A DNA stretch of 34,817 bases from CAYPEZ01 sp964622275 (GCA_964622275.1 CAZUMX010000005.1:1-34817); one strand, 5' to 3'; numbered from the stretch's first letter, positions 14,042-21,928 are shown. A program made the numbers and translations. Notes: generated by a model not told the origin, from the sequence alone.

Positions 14042-14073
14042 AAAGCACCGGTTGTCTGCCGGTGCTTTCGTTT
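14042..14073 (+). terminator. Intrinsic terminator of the 91-aa gene
   Basis: AAAGCACCGG/CCGGTGCTTT stem with a 7-nt loop and a short T tail (CGTTT). Confidence 0.8.
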
Positions 14074-14092
14074 ACCACATTGTTAAAATAAA

Positions 14093-14120
14093 TTGACAGA
14101 TTACAATTTCATTGTATTAT
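14093..14120 (+). promoter_or_regulatory. Consensus sigma70 promoter of the 82-aa gene
   Basis: Perfect TTGACA (14093-14098), 16-nt spacer, TATTAT (14115-14120). The best canonical promoter in the window; the leader is about 28 nt. Confidence 0.75.
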
Positions 14121-14154
14121 AAACAAAGGCGCACGACGCACATGGAGGTTTGGC

Positions 14155-14403
14155 ATGATTAACATGAAGGAAGTCTGCACACATCCGGAGAGATTTGTTC
14201 TTGAGTTGAAGAGTGGAAGAGTACTCAAACTCGCAAATAAATTCATTCTTCGGTTGGCTGGCGATGGCGACACATATATCCTCGATAGAGGAGACCATCT
14301 TTTTCCGATCCGTGAGATAAAGGTTGATCAAGAGACCGGAAAGTGCCTTGCGAAGAGTGTTGATGGATGGGTCAACGTAGGTACCATCGCCCGTGTTTTA
14401 TGA
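14155..14403 (+). CDS. Small hypothetical protein, 82 aa
   Basis: Not recognised. The sequence alternates hydrophobic and polar residues (FVLELKSGRVLKLANKFILR, then DTYILDRGDHLFPIREIKV), suggesting a small beta-barrel or SH3-like fold; there is no TM or signal. A GGAGG site lies 7 nt before ATG 14155. A consensus promoter precedes it and a perfect terminator follows. With the 91-aa gene it forms a pair of strongly expressed small orphans in a repeat-rich stretch. Confidence 0.7.
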   Translation: MINMKEVCTHPERFVLELKSGRVLKLANKFILRLAGDGDTYILDRGDHLFPIREIKVDQETGKCLAKSVDGWVNVGTIARVL

Positions 14404-14414
14404 GAGGGATCATA

Positions 14415-14446
14415 TCCTGCGTGTACCAGTACACGCAGGATTTTTT
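14415..14446 (+). terminator. Intrinsic terminator of the 82-aa gene
   Basis: Perfect TCCTGCGTGTA/TACACGCAGGA stem, CCAG loop, TTTTTT tail. Confidence 0.92.
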
Positions 14447-14463
14447 ATACCCATGCACATGAG

Positions 14464-14469
14464 GTACAA
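14464..14469 (+). promoter_or_regulatory. -10 box (TACAAT) of the EamA gene
   Basis: TACAAT ending 7 nt before ATG 14477; the T tract of the preceding terminator lies in the -35 position. Confidence 0.5.
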
Positions 14470-14476
14470 TGTTTTC

Positions 14477-14944
14477 ATGATGAATGAATGGATGGTCTAT
14501 GCGCTTCTTGCTGCTGTCGCCGCAGCAGTGGTTGGGGTATTTAGTAAAATTGGCGTCACAGGTGTTGACCCTACAGTCGCTACCGCTATTCGAGGTGTTT
14601 CTATTGCGCTCACGATGACTATTGTTGCAGTGTGGCTCGGAAAAGTGCCACACATGTCCTCTATCCCCATGCGATCACTCTTCTTCTTGATTCTCACTGG
14701 TGTGGCTGGAGGGCTTTCCTGGCTATGGGGATTTATGGCACTCCAATCAGGTGGAGAAGCTTCACTCGTGAACGCCATTGATCGACTCAGCCTCGTGTTT
14801 CTCCTTGTCCTTGCCACAATATTCCTCGGCGAGAACATGACGTGGATGAAGGCCATCGGTGCACTTGTGGTTTCTGTGGGTGTCTTTCTTATGACAACCC
14901 CATTTGAAACTCTCAAAGGTTTACTTTCACGGGTCTTTTCTTGA
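14477..14944 (+). CDS. Half-size EamA/DMT family transporter (COG2510 type), 155 aa
   Basis: Five hydrophobic helices form one EamA unit: about 7-24, 34-53, 62-83, 92-111 and 120-138. Signature stretches are VVGVFSKIGVTGVDPTVATA, FMALQSGGEASLVNAIDRL and AIFLGE-like TIFLGENMTWMKAIGALVV. Full DMT exporters carry two such units; single-unit proteins probably dimerise. The substrate is unknown. ATG 14477 (or 14480) fits the -10 spacing; the longer frame from 14393 overlaps the 82-aa gene and was rejected. Confidence 0.88.
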   Translation: MMNEWMVYALLAAVAAAVVGVFSKIGVTGVDPTVATAIRGVSIALTMTIVAVWLGKVPHMSSIPMRSLFFLILTGVAGGLSWLWGFMALQSGGEASLVNAIDRLSLVFLLVLATIFLGENMTWMKAIGALVVSVGVFLMTTPFETLKGLLSRVFS

Positions 14945-14949
14945 TGAAA

Positions 14950-15408
14950 CTATGCGTGGTGGTATTTCATACCAGCACGGATAGACAATGCTCGATACGT
15001 CTGCTCAAGTGTCATGATGCGGGCAATTTCATGCGGAAAAATCATTTTTGAAAGAGCAACAATCATATCTGCACGCTTGCGCACAGTATCTGTGACACCA
15101 TAGGCACCACCCACGATAATGACCACGCGCTTTTTTCCACCCTCGATAAGTCTGGTAAGGATTTCGCTGTATTCTGGAGATGAAACCTGCTTCCCACGTT
15201 CGTCAAAAAGAATAACTGCATCTGTGTCTTTGATCTGACGCAAAATTAGATCTGATTCTTCGTGTTGTACTTCCTCGCCTTTCGCTTTTGAGGGAATGAG
15301 CGTCACTTCTGTATCGATGGTATGCGAAATACGCTCAAGGTAGTCAGCGCCAGTAGTCTCGCTCTCAAGTGATCCTTTCTTTCCTCCAAAAAGAAATTGA
15401 AGTTTCAT
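14950..15408 (-). CDS. rlmH: 23S rRNA (pseudouridine1915-N3)-methyltransferase RlmH
   Basis: SPOUT methyltransferase acting on the 70S ribosome at helix 69. VVIIVGGAYGVTDTVRKRAD near residue 95 is the SAM-binding knot, and MIFPHEIARIMTLEQTYRA with the C-terminal YHH matches the family. 152 aa is normal. The ATG at 15408 lies 10 nt behind the 3' end of tRNA-Leu(CAG), so tRNA cleavage would create its mRNA 5' end. It converges on the EamA gene with 5 nt between the stops. Confidence 0.94.
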   Translation of the reverse strand: MKLQFLFGGKKGSLESETTGADYLERISHTIDTEVTLIPSKAKGEEVQHEESDLILRQIKDTDAVILFDERGKQVSSPEYSEILTRLIEGGKKRVVIIVGGAYGVTDTVRKRADMIVALSKMIFPHEIARIMTLEQTYRALSIRAGMKYHHA

Positions 15409-15418
15409 ACGTTGTGTG

Positions 15419-15500
15419 TGGGCGCGGAGAGATTTGAACTCTCAACCCTTACGGGATACGCTTCTGAGACGTACGCGTATACCAATTCCGCCACGCGCCC
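15419..15500 (-). tRNA. tRNA-Leu, anticodon CAG
   Basis: Class II: acceptor GGGCGCG/CGCGCCC, D arm with TTGGTATACGC, anticodon loop CTCAGAA (CAG), variable arm ATCCCGTAAGGGTT, T arm GAGAG/CTCTC, discriminator A, no CCA encoded. Decodes CUG. It is directly upstream of rlmH on the same strand. Confidence 0.94.
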
Positions 15501-15532
15501 ATCTCGCTAGACTAACAGAGAACGATATAAAA

Positions 15533-15578
15533 GAAAAACCCCGTGAGATGTCGCGCCGATGCGCACTATCTCACGGGG
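15533..15578 (-). terminator. Intrinsic terminator of the CDF transporter gene
   Basis: Long stem CCCCGTGAGAT/ATCTCACGGGG with an inner GCGC/GCGC helix, followed on the minus strand by TTTTTCTTTT. It begins 6 nt after the stop codon. Confidence 0.9.
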
Positions 15579-15583
15579 GAATG

Positions 15584-16258
15584 TCAGTGGTGATGCCCAT
15601 GGTGATGATCACCTGATGCACCAAGGTGAAGGTGGAGGGGATATGCTTTTTGAGTAAAGAGCGTGTATCCATATCCAATGCCTTCGTTTGTCACGTAGAG
15701 GCCGATGACAAAGCCTAGCATTGCGTCAATGCGAAAGCCCAAGGGGATACTCCCGAGAGCAGAGATCACCACAATTCCCGACATCCACATATCTGAGCGT
15801 AGGTGGAGAATATTCGCATTGTGATTGATGGTGAGTGTCGAGGTGGCAAAATGTTGTGCTTCACGGAGAAGCTGTGCGGCAAGGTAATTTCCTGTACCGC
15901 CAATGATCCCCGCAAAGAGCGTGTACCCCCTCTCGATGGTCACAGGAGCTGACAAGCGATCCCATGATTCATGGGAAACAAGGACCCCACCGCCAATGAG
16001 AAGAAGAACATTCATCATCGTTGCGAGCTGGACTGTCTCTTCTGAGACATACATTCGGAGCATGAGCGCGAGCATGACTGCTGTCGCAGCGACACCCAAG
16101 AGATCACTTCCTAGGTGAATGGTGTCACCAATCACGACAACGCTTCCAGAGAGCAGTGTAAGCCACAACTGGACACACAGAGTGATAAAAAGAATGATAC
16201 TCGCATTTCGATAGTGGCGAGATGGACACGATGCATCCTGATGTGTGCACGAAAACAT
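15584..16258 (-). CDS. Cation diffusion facilitator (CDF) transporter without cytoplasmic domain, 224 aa
   Basis: Divalent metal/proton antiporter family. Six TM helices are visible between residues about 20 and 195. SGSVVVIGDTIHLGSD in TM2 carries the metal-site Asp and HxxxD, and HLRSDMWMSG in TM5 gives the second HxxxD. The usual C-terminal ferredoxin-like metal domain of about 80 residues is missing; instead the protein ends in GDHHHGHHH, and a Cys/His pair (CTHQDASC) lies at the N-terminus. Short CDFs without this domain are known. Zn or a similar metal is likely. Confidence 0.88.
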   Translation of the reverse strand: MFSCTHQDASCPSRHYRNASIILFITLCVQLWLTLLSGSVVVIGDTIHLGSDLLGVAATAVMLALMLRMYVSEETVQLATMMNVLLLIGGGVLVSHESWDRLSAPVTIERGYTLFAGIIGGTGNYLAAQLLREAQHFATSTLTINHNANILHLRSDMWMSGIVVISALGSIPLGFRIDAMLGFVIGLYVTNEGIGYGYTLFTQKAYPLHLHLGASGDHHHGHHH

Positions 16259-16335
16259 GGGAGAGAACCTCTCTTGATGAAAAGATCAGTGTATCTCCCT
16301 TCAGCCTAGCAGGAGGGGAAGAACAGTCAAACCAT

Positions 16336-16363
16336 TTGAGTTTTGGCTACTTTTCAGTATACT
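16336..16363 (+). promoter_or_regulatory. Likely promoter of tRNA-His
   Basis: TTGAGT (16336-16341), 16-nt spacer, TATACT (16358-16363), ending 9 nt before the mature tRNA, the same distance as for tRNA-Leu(GAG). Confidence 0.6.
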
Positions 16364-16372
16364 CCACCCCAT

Positions 16373-16445
16373 GGTGTCTATGGTGTAATGGTTAGCACAG
16401 AGGTTTGTGGAACCTCTAGTTAGGGTTCAAATCCCTATAGACACC
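16373..16445 (+). tRNA. tRNA-His, anticodon GTG
   Basis: Includes the extra G-1 at 16373 paired with C73 at 16445, the hallmark of tRNA-His. Acceptor GTGTCTA/TAGACAC, anticodon loop TTGTGGA (GTG), T arm TAGGG/CCCTA. CCA is not encoded. Confidence 0.96.
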
Positions 16446-16510
16446 CTAACCGGATTTCTCAATAGTTTTCCAAAGGAACTCTCAACTGAGGGGTTTTTTA
16501 GGTTCGAACG

Positions 16511-16519
16511 TGGTAGACT
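16511..16519 (+). promoter_or_regulatory. Extended -10 promoter of the TolB-like gene
   Basis: TGGTAGACT, with the hexamer ending exactly 6 nt before ATG 16526. Confidence 0.5.
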
Positions 16520-16525
16520 TTGGAG

Positions 16526-18304
16526 ATGGGAAGTATTAGCCCCCGAGCGTTCCAAATATTTCTTCTTGTTGGGGGGGTTCTTGTGTTGCTGATCTTTGGA
16601 GTGGGGCATGTTTTGACCCGAACATCAAAAACCACCGCCATAGTTGACCAGCAATCTCTTGTAGCAACCAGTTCAAAAGAAATTCTCCTCTCACCAAAAG
16701 AAATAGAGTTACAGAATAACCCACCCACAACATCCACCCAAACAGTCCTTAATAGTCAAGCTTCCACAACAAAAAATGTCCCCCCGCTAGACTCTCAAGA
16801 AGTTGTGGAAACTCCTGTGATTGAAAAATTCTATTTTGCTGTGATTGAAAGTGGGGAATTGGTCTACCCAGTTGAACAGGGGTCTTATAATTATCCACTT
16901 CCGCACTTCGTCACCATATATAAATATGACACTAACGAAAAAAAATTAACGAAGGCATTCGGACCTTATCCAAGCGAAGCTAAATATCTGGAAGGCGATG
17001 AAACACCGCGCATAAGAATATCTAATAATAGGAAGAATATGTTGTTCTCTGACATGTTCGTCCTCTCTTTCCGTGGTGGAATCAAAAATTTTGACATTAT
17101 AAGCCCGCACAAGGGCTTAATCACAGAAAATACTGAATCCCCCGTGCTCTCTCCAGACGGAAAGAAAATCGTATATAGCGTCGGAAACGCCATAAAAATG
17201 TTTGATACCCAAACAGGGGCTTATACTGATCTCATTAAAGATACATCACCACTCGGAAAAAATATTGGAAAATTCGATGGTGACGTTGTGTACCCAGTAT
17301 ACTGGTTTACCCAAAATGGTGATTCTCAGATTCTCCTAGAAGTTAGAACACGGAATCAAAACTCGATACCATGGCAGATATCTGGCTACTATATATATGT
17401 GTTGGAGACGAACACCTACTCAACCACAACTTTTGAATATGCACTTGGAAAAAAAATACAACATTGTGATATTGAAGGCACGGTCTGTATTCAGTCCCCC
17501 TCTATCACCAGCAGATCTCCTGATGGACGTTTTGAATTGATAAATGGCGGAAGAGAACTGTTGGATTACTCTGTTTTATCTACGGATTCTAAATTTGATG
17601 TCCGTTTCCCAATTTCAATACTAAAGCCGACATTTTGTGACACCATGACATGGTCACATGATGGTCAAAAGATACTCTGCTCGGGATCAGAAAAAATATC
17701 ATCTGCGGAACGTGATTTGTTCATTCAAAGTGTTTCCAACGGCAAGGCCATATCCCTCGCTCACAAGTATGCAGTAATTGATATTTCAACACGTAAAACA
17801 TCACCTTCGAGTGTGACAACTAACGTTATTCAGATACCTCAAAATATACGCGATGCCGCACTTAGCCAAATCGAAGAGTTTGAAGCAAAATTGGCCGAGC
17901 GCAATATTTTGAAGGGGAGCAAAGAATATGAACAATATGCAGATGGCGAGTTGTGGCAAATCTACTATTATTTAATTCAATCTCAGGTAAATAATACGGT
18001 GGGGTGGCTTGGTAATGGGAAGTATTTTGTTGTTAAACAAAACTCCGATGCACCTGGGTACAGAGAGATAACGAAGCAAACCGCCTTACTGCTTGATTCC
18101 AGCGGAAAAGAACATCTTCTTGGGGAGTACTCAATTAATCCAGCAGAAAAAATTGAGGGGAAGGCAATTATTGAAAAGTTCAGGTCCGTATCATTTATGG
18201 ATGAAGCAACCACCAATCTTCAAAAGGAGATTGATCAAGGCACTCAAGTCTATATGAGAATGAAGAAGGTAGATATTAAATATCTCGGAGGAGTATCACC
18301 CTAG
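16526..18304 (+). CDS. Membrane-anchored TolB/WD40-like beta-propeller protein, 592 aa
   Basis: An N-terminal TM anchor (about 8-30) is followed by a Ser/Thr/Pro linker to about residue 90 and a large exported domain. Blade motifs include PVLSPDGKKIVYSV, SRSPDGRFELI and TWSHDGQKILCSGS, typical of TolB-type propellers. The C-terminal 150 residues (from about IRDAALSQIEEFEAKLAER) are helical. It is probably exposed on the outer face and may sense or bind polymers; function is unknown. The gene looks A/T-richer, with many AAA, AAT and ATA codons, than its neighbours and sits just after tRNA-His, which hints at transfer. ATG 16526 fits the -10 spacing better than TTG 16520. Confidence 0.7.
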   Translation: MGSISPRAFQIFLLVGGVLVLLIFGVGHVLTRTSKTTAIVDQQSLVATSSKEILLSPKEIELQNNPPTTSTQTVLNSQASTTKNVPPLDSQEVVETPVIEKFYFAVIESGELVYPVEQGSYNYPLPHFVTIYKYDTNEKKLTKAFGPYPSEAKYLEGDETPRIRISNNRKNMLFSDMFVLSFRGGIKNFDIISPHKGLITENTESPVLSPDGKKIVYSVGNAIKMFDTQTGAYTDLIKDTSPLGKNIGKFDGDVVYPVYWFTQNGDSQILLEVRTRNQNSIPWQISGYYIYVLETNTYSTTTFEYALGKKIQHCDIEGTVCIQSPSITSRSPDGRFELINGGRELLDYSVLSTDSKFDVRFPISILKPTFCDTMTWSHDGQKILCSGSEKISSAERDLFIQSVSNGKAISLAHKYAVIDISTRKTSPSSVTTNVIQIPQNIRDAALSQIEEFEAKLAERNILKGSKEYEQYADGELWQIYYYLIQSQVNNTVGWLGNGKYFVVKQNSDAPGYREITKQTALLLDSSGKEHLLGEYSINPAEKIEGKAIIEKFRSVSFMDEATTNLQKEIDQGTQVYMRMKKVDIKYLGGVSP

Positions 18305-18431
18305 AGACGTTGCAATGGACGTTCTCCGTGGCCCTTGAATTAATTCATACTACCCATCAACCACACAGGTTCGAAATTGATCCACTACGGCACCCAGTGC
18401 GTATCTCGAAAAAATTTTCATAAAGTGACCG

Positions 18432-18437
18432 TATAAT
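18432..18437 (+). promoter_or_regulatory. -10 box (TATAAT) of the flavin oxidoreductase gene
   Basis: Consensus hexamer ending 9 nt before ATG 18447. AAGG lies 5 nt before the ATG and may assist initiation if the short leader includes it. Confidence 0.6.
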
Positions 18438-18446
18438 AAGGTTAAT

Positions 18447-19820
18447 ATGAAAAAGAAAAATATTCTCGCAATAGGGTGCGGTGGGGCAGGCATGTTTAGT
18501 CTTGTGGTTGCCTCACAACTCAAGAAAGGCCAGTTCACCACCAAAGTCCTTTCAGACGAAGAGAATATTTATTGTCGGTGTACGTCGACCTACGTGCTTT
18601 CTGGTGACGCGACGCTCGATGATGCCATCCAACCAGACAGTATGGTGGGAGATTATGGAGTTGAGATCATTCATGAAAAAGCGGTTGCTATCAGTACTGT
18701 GAAGAAACAAGTCACGACCAACAAGGGAAATGTCTACCCCTACGACTATTTGGTTATTGCCACAGGCGCACGACCAGCGCGTCCTCCAATTCCAGGAATT
18801 GATCTGCCTCATGTCTATAGTGTGCGTACAAGCGAGGATGTTCGTCGTATCCAGAATAACGCAAAAAAAGCCAAGCGTGTTGCTGTCATTGGAAGTGGTG
18901 TGATCGGAATCGAAATGGCAGGAGTCCTCAAGCATCCTGGAGTTGACGTCAATCTTATCGAATATGCGCCTTCCATTACGCCACGTATTGCAGATAAAGA
19001 ATATGCGGATAAGCTTGTTGGGCATCTAAAAGATAATGGGATCATCACACATTTTGGGACCAAACTGGTTGAAATCAAAGAACATGAGGGAGCATTAGAA
19101 CTCCACCTTGAAGAAAATGGGGAAAAGAAAACTATGATTGTGGATATGGTGATCTTAGCTGCAGGAGTTACTCCGAATACAGAAATTGTGAAGGGGACAG
19201 GCATTCGTACATCGCCACGTGGAATTATTGTTGACTCACGAATGAGGACAAGTGCTCCTGGTATCTATGCGTGTGGTGATTGTGCAATGGTGGAGTCTGC
19301 TATCACTGGGGCATATGAACAAAGCGCTCTCGCAAGTCTTGCCATCCAGCAGTCAAAGATAGTTGGGTTTCAAATTGCGGGATTTCCCATTCGCTACAAC
19401 GGTTCAACGAATGCGTTTGCCTTTAAGGTGATGGGGAAGGAATACGCAGCGTCAGGACTCACTGAAGAGATGGCTCGCAAGCGATATCGCTGGGTTATTG
19501 TGGGGCGTGCGGTAACAACAGATCTTTATAATGACCTCAAGGCAAAACAACCTCTTGAGGTAAAGCTGATTTTTGCTGGGCCAAAAATGCGCCTTGTGGG
19601 ATATGAAGCATTTGGCAATGGAGTCATCGCTTCTGCCGAAGTCGCAAGTTTTGCTATGGGACTCCGGTTATCCATTCTGGGCATGCTTAAGTTTAATTAT
19701 ATTTCTCATCCAAGCCTTACCCCATGGCCGTTTATGAACCCTATTATTATGGCTACTGAAGATGCCATGGGAGCAATGATGAAATCCATTAAGACATTCT
19801 TCGGAGTGAAGGCGGTGTGA
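18447..19820 (+). CDS. FAD-dependent pyridine nucleotide-disulfide oxidoreductase (CoA-disulfide reductase/NADH oxidase type), 457 aa
   Basis: Two Rossmann folds: FAD site LAIGCGGAGMFSLV at residues 7-20 and NAD(P)H site VAVIGSGVIGIEMAG near residue 150. ATGARPARPP and GIYACGDCAMVES (FAD ribityl contact) are present. The redox-active Cys should lie in NIYCRCTSTYVLSG near residue 42, which has two Cys in CRC rather than the single one of classical CoA-disulfide reductases. A C-terminal dimerisation domain follows. It likely reduces disulfides, persulfides or oxygen with NAD(P)H. Its 3' end overlaps the opposite-strand M50-like gene by 32 nt. Confidence 0.87.
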   Translation: MKKKNILAIGCGGAGMFSLVVASQLKKGQFTTKVLSDEENIYCRCTSTYVLSGDATLDDAIQPDSMVGDYGVEIIHEKAVAISTVKKQVTTNKGNVYPYDYLVIATGARPARPPIPGIDLPHVYSVRTSEDVRRIQNNAKKAKRVAVIGSGVIGIEMAGVLKHPGVDVNLIEYAPSITPRIADKEYADKLVGHLKDNGIITHFGTKLVEIKEHEGALELHLEENGEKKTMIVDMVILAAGVTPNTEIVKGTGIRTSPRGIIVDSRMRTSAPGIYACGDCAMVESAITGAYEQSALASLAIQQSKIVGFQIAGFPIRYNGSTNAFAFKVMGKEYAASGLTEEMARKRYRWVIVGRAVTTDLYNDLKAKQPLEVKLIFAGPKMRLVGYEAFGNGVIASAEVASFAMGLRLSILGMLKFNYISHPSLTPWPFMNPIIMATEDAMGAMMKSIKTFFGVKAV

Positions 19821-20385
19821 TGTATTTTTGAGAAACCTCCACCCAAAGAGAAAAAAGCATTCCAGCAATGCCAACCACAATTGCAATCTTTGCAAGGACA
19901 AGGAGTGCTGTTCCCAAGGTCAGCACATCCTTTCCAAGCCCGAGAGCAGATGAGAGATAAGCCCAGTCGTGCACCACACCGTCACCGCCAAGGAGGGGGA
20001 GTGTGCGGTCAAAGGCGTCGCGAGCATATATTCCTACTCCATGGAGACTATTTCCTAACCACAAGAGAAGAAGCGATGAAGAGAATAATTCTCTTCGAAA
20101 AGCGAAATACAGAATCAAAAAGAGTGGGACAGCAATTTGCATCATCGATCCTGCGAGCATGTAGATGACCTTTGGAGCCCAGAAGAAGAGGGTATGGCCA
20201 GCTTCGTGGAAGATAAGGTCCACGGTGTTGAGAATGCTTCCACCAGATGGATAACGAAGGATTGAAAAGAGATACCAGATCGCGAATATAAAAATGAGAC
20301 TTTTTCCAACAAGACGCATGTTTCGCTCCATGAGCTGTATTATATCGGATGATGGAGATACAATAGGAACAGTATTATCCATCAT
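19789..20385 (-). CDS. M50-like membrane zinc metalloprotease homologue, 198 aa
   Basis: LIFHEAGHTLFFWAPK near residue 58 contains the HExxH-type zinc motif (HEAGH) inside a membrane segment, followed by LAGSMMQIAVPLFLILYFAF. A later GVVHDWAYL resembles the third-ligand region. About five TM helices are visible. It could be an intramembrane protease or only a structural relative; no PDZ domain is seen. ATGs at 20385 and 20382 are both possible. It diverges from the SDR gene with only 12 nt between start codons and overlaps the oxidoreductase at its 3' end. Confidence 0.7.
   Translation of the reverse strand: MMDNTVPIVSPSSDIIQLMERNMRLVGKSLIFIFAIWYLFSILRYPSGGSILNTVDLIFHEAGHTLFFWAPKVIYMLAGSMMQIAVPLFLILYFAFRRELFSSSLLLLWLGNSLHGVGIYARDAFDRTLPLLGGDGVVHDWAYLSSALGLGKDVLTLGTALLVLAKIAIVVGIAGMLFSLWVEVSQKYITPPSLRRMS
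20373..20378 (+). promoter_or_regulatory. Possible -10 box (TATTAT) of the SDR gene, inside the divergent gene
   Basis: TATTAT ends 19 nt before ATG 20398 and lies within the first codons of the opposite-strand M50-like gene. Confidence 0.4.
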
Positions 20386-20397
20386 GACTTTTTACGT

Positions 20398-21177
20398 ATG
20401 GAACAAAAAACACTTTCAGAGCTTCTCAGTTTGTCCGGAAAGACGGCAATAGTGACTGGTGGGGCAATGGGCATAGGACGGGGAATCGCCGACCGTCTCC
20501 ATGAAGCAGGAGCGAATATTGTGATTGCAGATCACAATGGTGATGCTGGGGGAAAAACCGCACACGAACTCAATCTGCGTCGTGAGGGGAGTGCCGTGAG
20601 TACCGTTGTTGATGTGTCGAGGGAGGATGAGGTGGTCGCCGTTGTTGCCCTTACGACACAGCGATTTGGGTCCATCGATATTTTGGTCAACAATGCCGGA
20701 ATTTTCCCATTTGTTCCACTCGCTTCCATGAAAGAGAGTGATTTTATGCGCGTCATTGATGTAAATCTGCGTGGTGTGTTTCTGATGACGAAGCACATAT
20801 CAGAGGTAATGAAGCAGAGGGGAAAGGGGGGAGTGATTGTGAATGTCACGTCTATCGACGCCATTCATCCATCCATGATTGGCCTCGCACACTACGATGC
20901 ATCCAAGCACGGAGTCTGGGGATTCACAAAAAATGTTGCACTCGAGCTCGCTCCACATGGTATACGCGTGAACGCACTTGCCCCAGGAGGGATTGTGACT
21001 CCTGGGACTGGGCTTACTGATCAAACGACAATGGAAAAATTTGCTGCCTCCATTCCACTCAAACGTCTTGGTGACCCTGATGAAATGGGACGCATCGCAC
21101 TCTTTCTGGCCTCAGAATTATCAAGTTATATGACAGGCTCTCAAGTTGTCGCAGATGGAGGGGCTCTTCTTGGATAA
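20398..21177 (+). CDS. Short-chain dehydrogenase/reductase (classical, FabG-like), 259 aa
   Basis: NAD(P)-dependent oxidoreductase. TGGAMGIGRG near residue 20 is the cofactor glycine motif, NNAG near 99, catalytic Ser region NVTSIDAI near 150 and catalytic YDASK near 163. PGGIVTPG and the C-terminal SYMTGSQVVADGG are standard. An Asp after the second strand (VIADHNGD) suggests NAD(H) preference. Substrate unknown; no fatty acid synthesis genes are adjacent. The DUF3298 gene follows after 4 nt. Confidence 0.9.
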   Translation: MEQKTLSELLSLSGKTAIVTGGAMGIGRGIADRLHEAGANIVIADHNGDAGGKTAHELNLRREGSAVSTVVDVSREDEVVAVVALTTQRFGSIDILVNNAGIFPFVPLASMKESDFMRVIDVNLRGVFLMTKHISEVMKQRGKGGVIVNVTSIDAIHPSMIGLAHYDASKHGVWGFTKNVALELAPHGIRVNALAPGGIVTPGTGLTDQTTMEKFAASIPLKRLGDPDEMGRIALFLASELSSYMTGSQVVADGGALLG

Positions 21178-21181
21178 ATAT

Positions 21182-21928
21182 ATGCATAAACATTTTTTTC
21201 TTTACGTTTTTCTTGGCATCGCTCTATTCTCAGCAGGTGCGTGGCTCTATCGTCCTTTGACCCAAGCACCCGCCCTCTCGCCAACGCCAGAGCCTATCTA
21301 TCGAGAGGTGGTGTATGCCACGTCGACTCCATATGCGGTTGCGACTGCAACATATCCAGAATTTCCTGGAGCACCCGAGCTCAGTGCGAGAATAAAAGAG
21401 TCTATTGATAAGGCAATTGCAGAGCATGCTCGTTCCTCAGAAGAAAACTGGAGAGCACGCTATGACACGAGAATGCCTGGCGAGTCCCTCACGCAAATTC
21501 CTCTTCCAGATGAGCGATTCTCTTTTGTTTCAATGTGGGAGAAGGGATGGATTGATGACACCACCGCAAGCATCCTCCTTATTCTTGGTGGGTATCAAGG
21601 AGGGGCACATGGATATACTGCGCTCCTGTCTTTTAACTATGATCTCAAAAATCACAAGGATATTTCTCTCGAATCGCTGTATCCTGGAAACCCGACGTAT
21701 CTCGCAGAGATTGCTCAAAGATCACAGGACAATCTCAGAACACAATTTATTGATATGGGTATCCCTTCCGACACCCCAAACGATGCACTTGTCGATGGAA
21801 CAGCTCCCCGTCAAGAGAATTTTGGAACGTTCACCTTTACCCCCACATCGACCACCCTGTACTTTCAAGAGTATCAGGTCGGACCTTATGTACTCGGAAC
21901 TCCACGGGTAACATTGTCTCGACCATAG
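21182..21928 (+). CDS. Exported DUF3298 (RsiV/PdaC-like) domain protein, 248 aa
   Basis: A TM or uncleaved signal at about 5-20, then a Pro/Thr linker and a soluble domain. ILLILGGYQGGAHGYTALLS and SFNYDLKNHKDISLESLYP are typical of DUF3298, found in the lysozyme-sensing anti-sigma RsiV and in PdaC-like proteins; TLYFQEYQVGPYVLG near the C-terminus is the final conserved block. Whether it binds a ligand is unknown. ATG 21182 is chosen because the upstream extension overlaps the SDR gene out of frame. Likely cotranscribed with the SDR. Confidence 0.85.
   Translation: MHKHFFLYVFLGIALFSAGAWLYRPLTQAPALSPTPEPIYREVVYATSTPYAVATATYPEFPGAPELSARIKESIDKAIAEHARSSEENWRARYDTRMPGESLTQIPLPDERFSFVSMWEKGWIDDTTASILLILGGYQGGAHGYTALLSFNYDLKNHKDISLESLYPGNPTYLAEIAQRSQDNLRTQFIDMGIPSDTPNDALVDGTAPRQENFGTFTFTPTSTTLYFQEYQVGPYVLGTPRVTLSRP

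Noticed and set aside
14393..14476. Extended N-terminus of the EamA protein
   Set aside because: It overlaps the 82-aa gene and its terminator and would precede the -10 box.
16372..16446. tRNA-His lacking G-1
   Set aside because: A shifted reading suggested this, but correct alignment gives G-1 at 16373 paired with C73 at 16445, the normal state.
16478..16500. Terminator of tRNA-His
   Set aside because: AACTCTC/GAGGGGTT pairs only with several G-T pairs before a T run; too weak to list.
18305..18446. Hidden gene or terminator in the gap after the TolB-like gene
   Set aside because: No coding signal seen; the weak GAGACGTT/ACGTTCTC pairing has no T tract. Only the TATAAT box at 18432 is supported.
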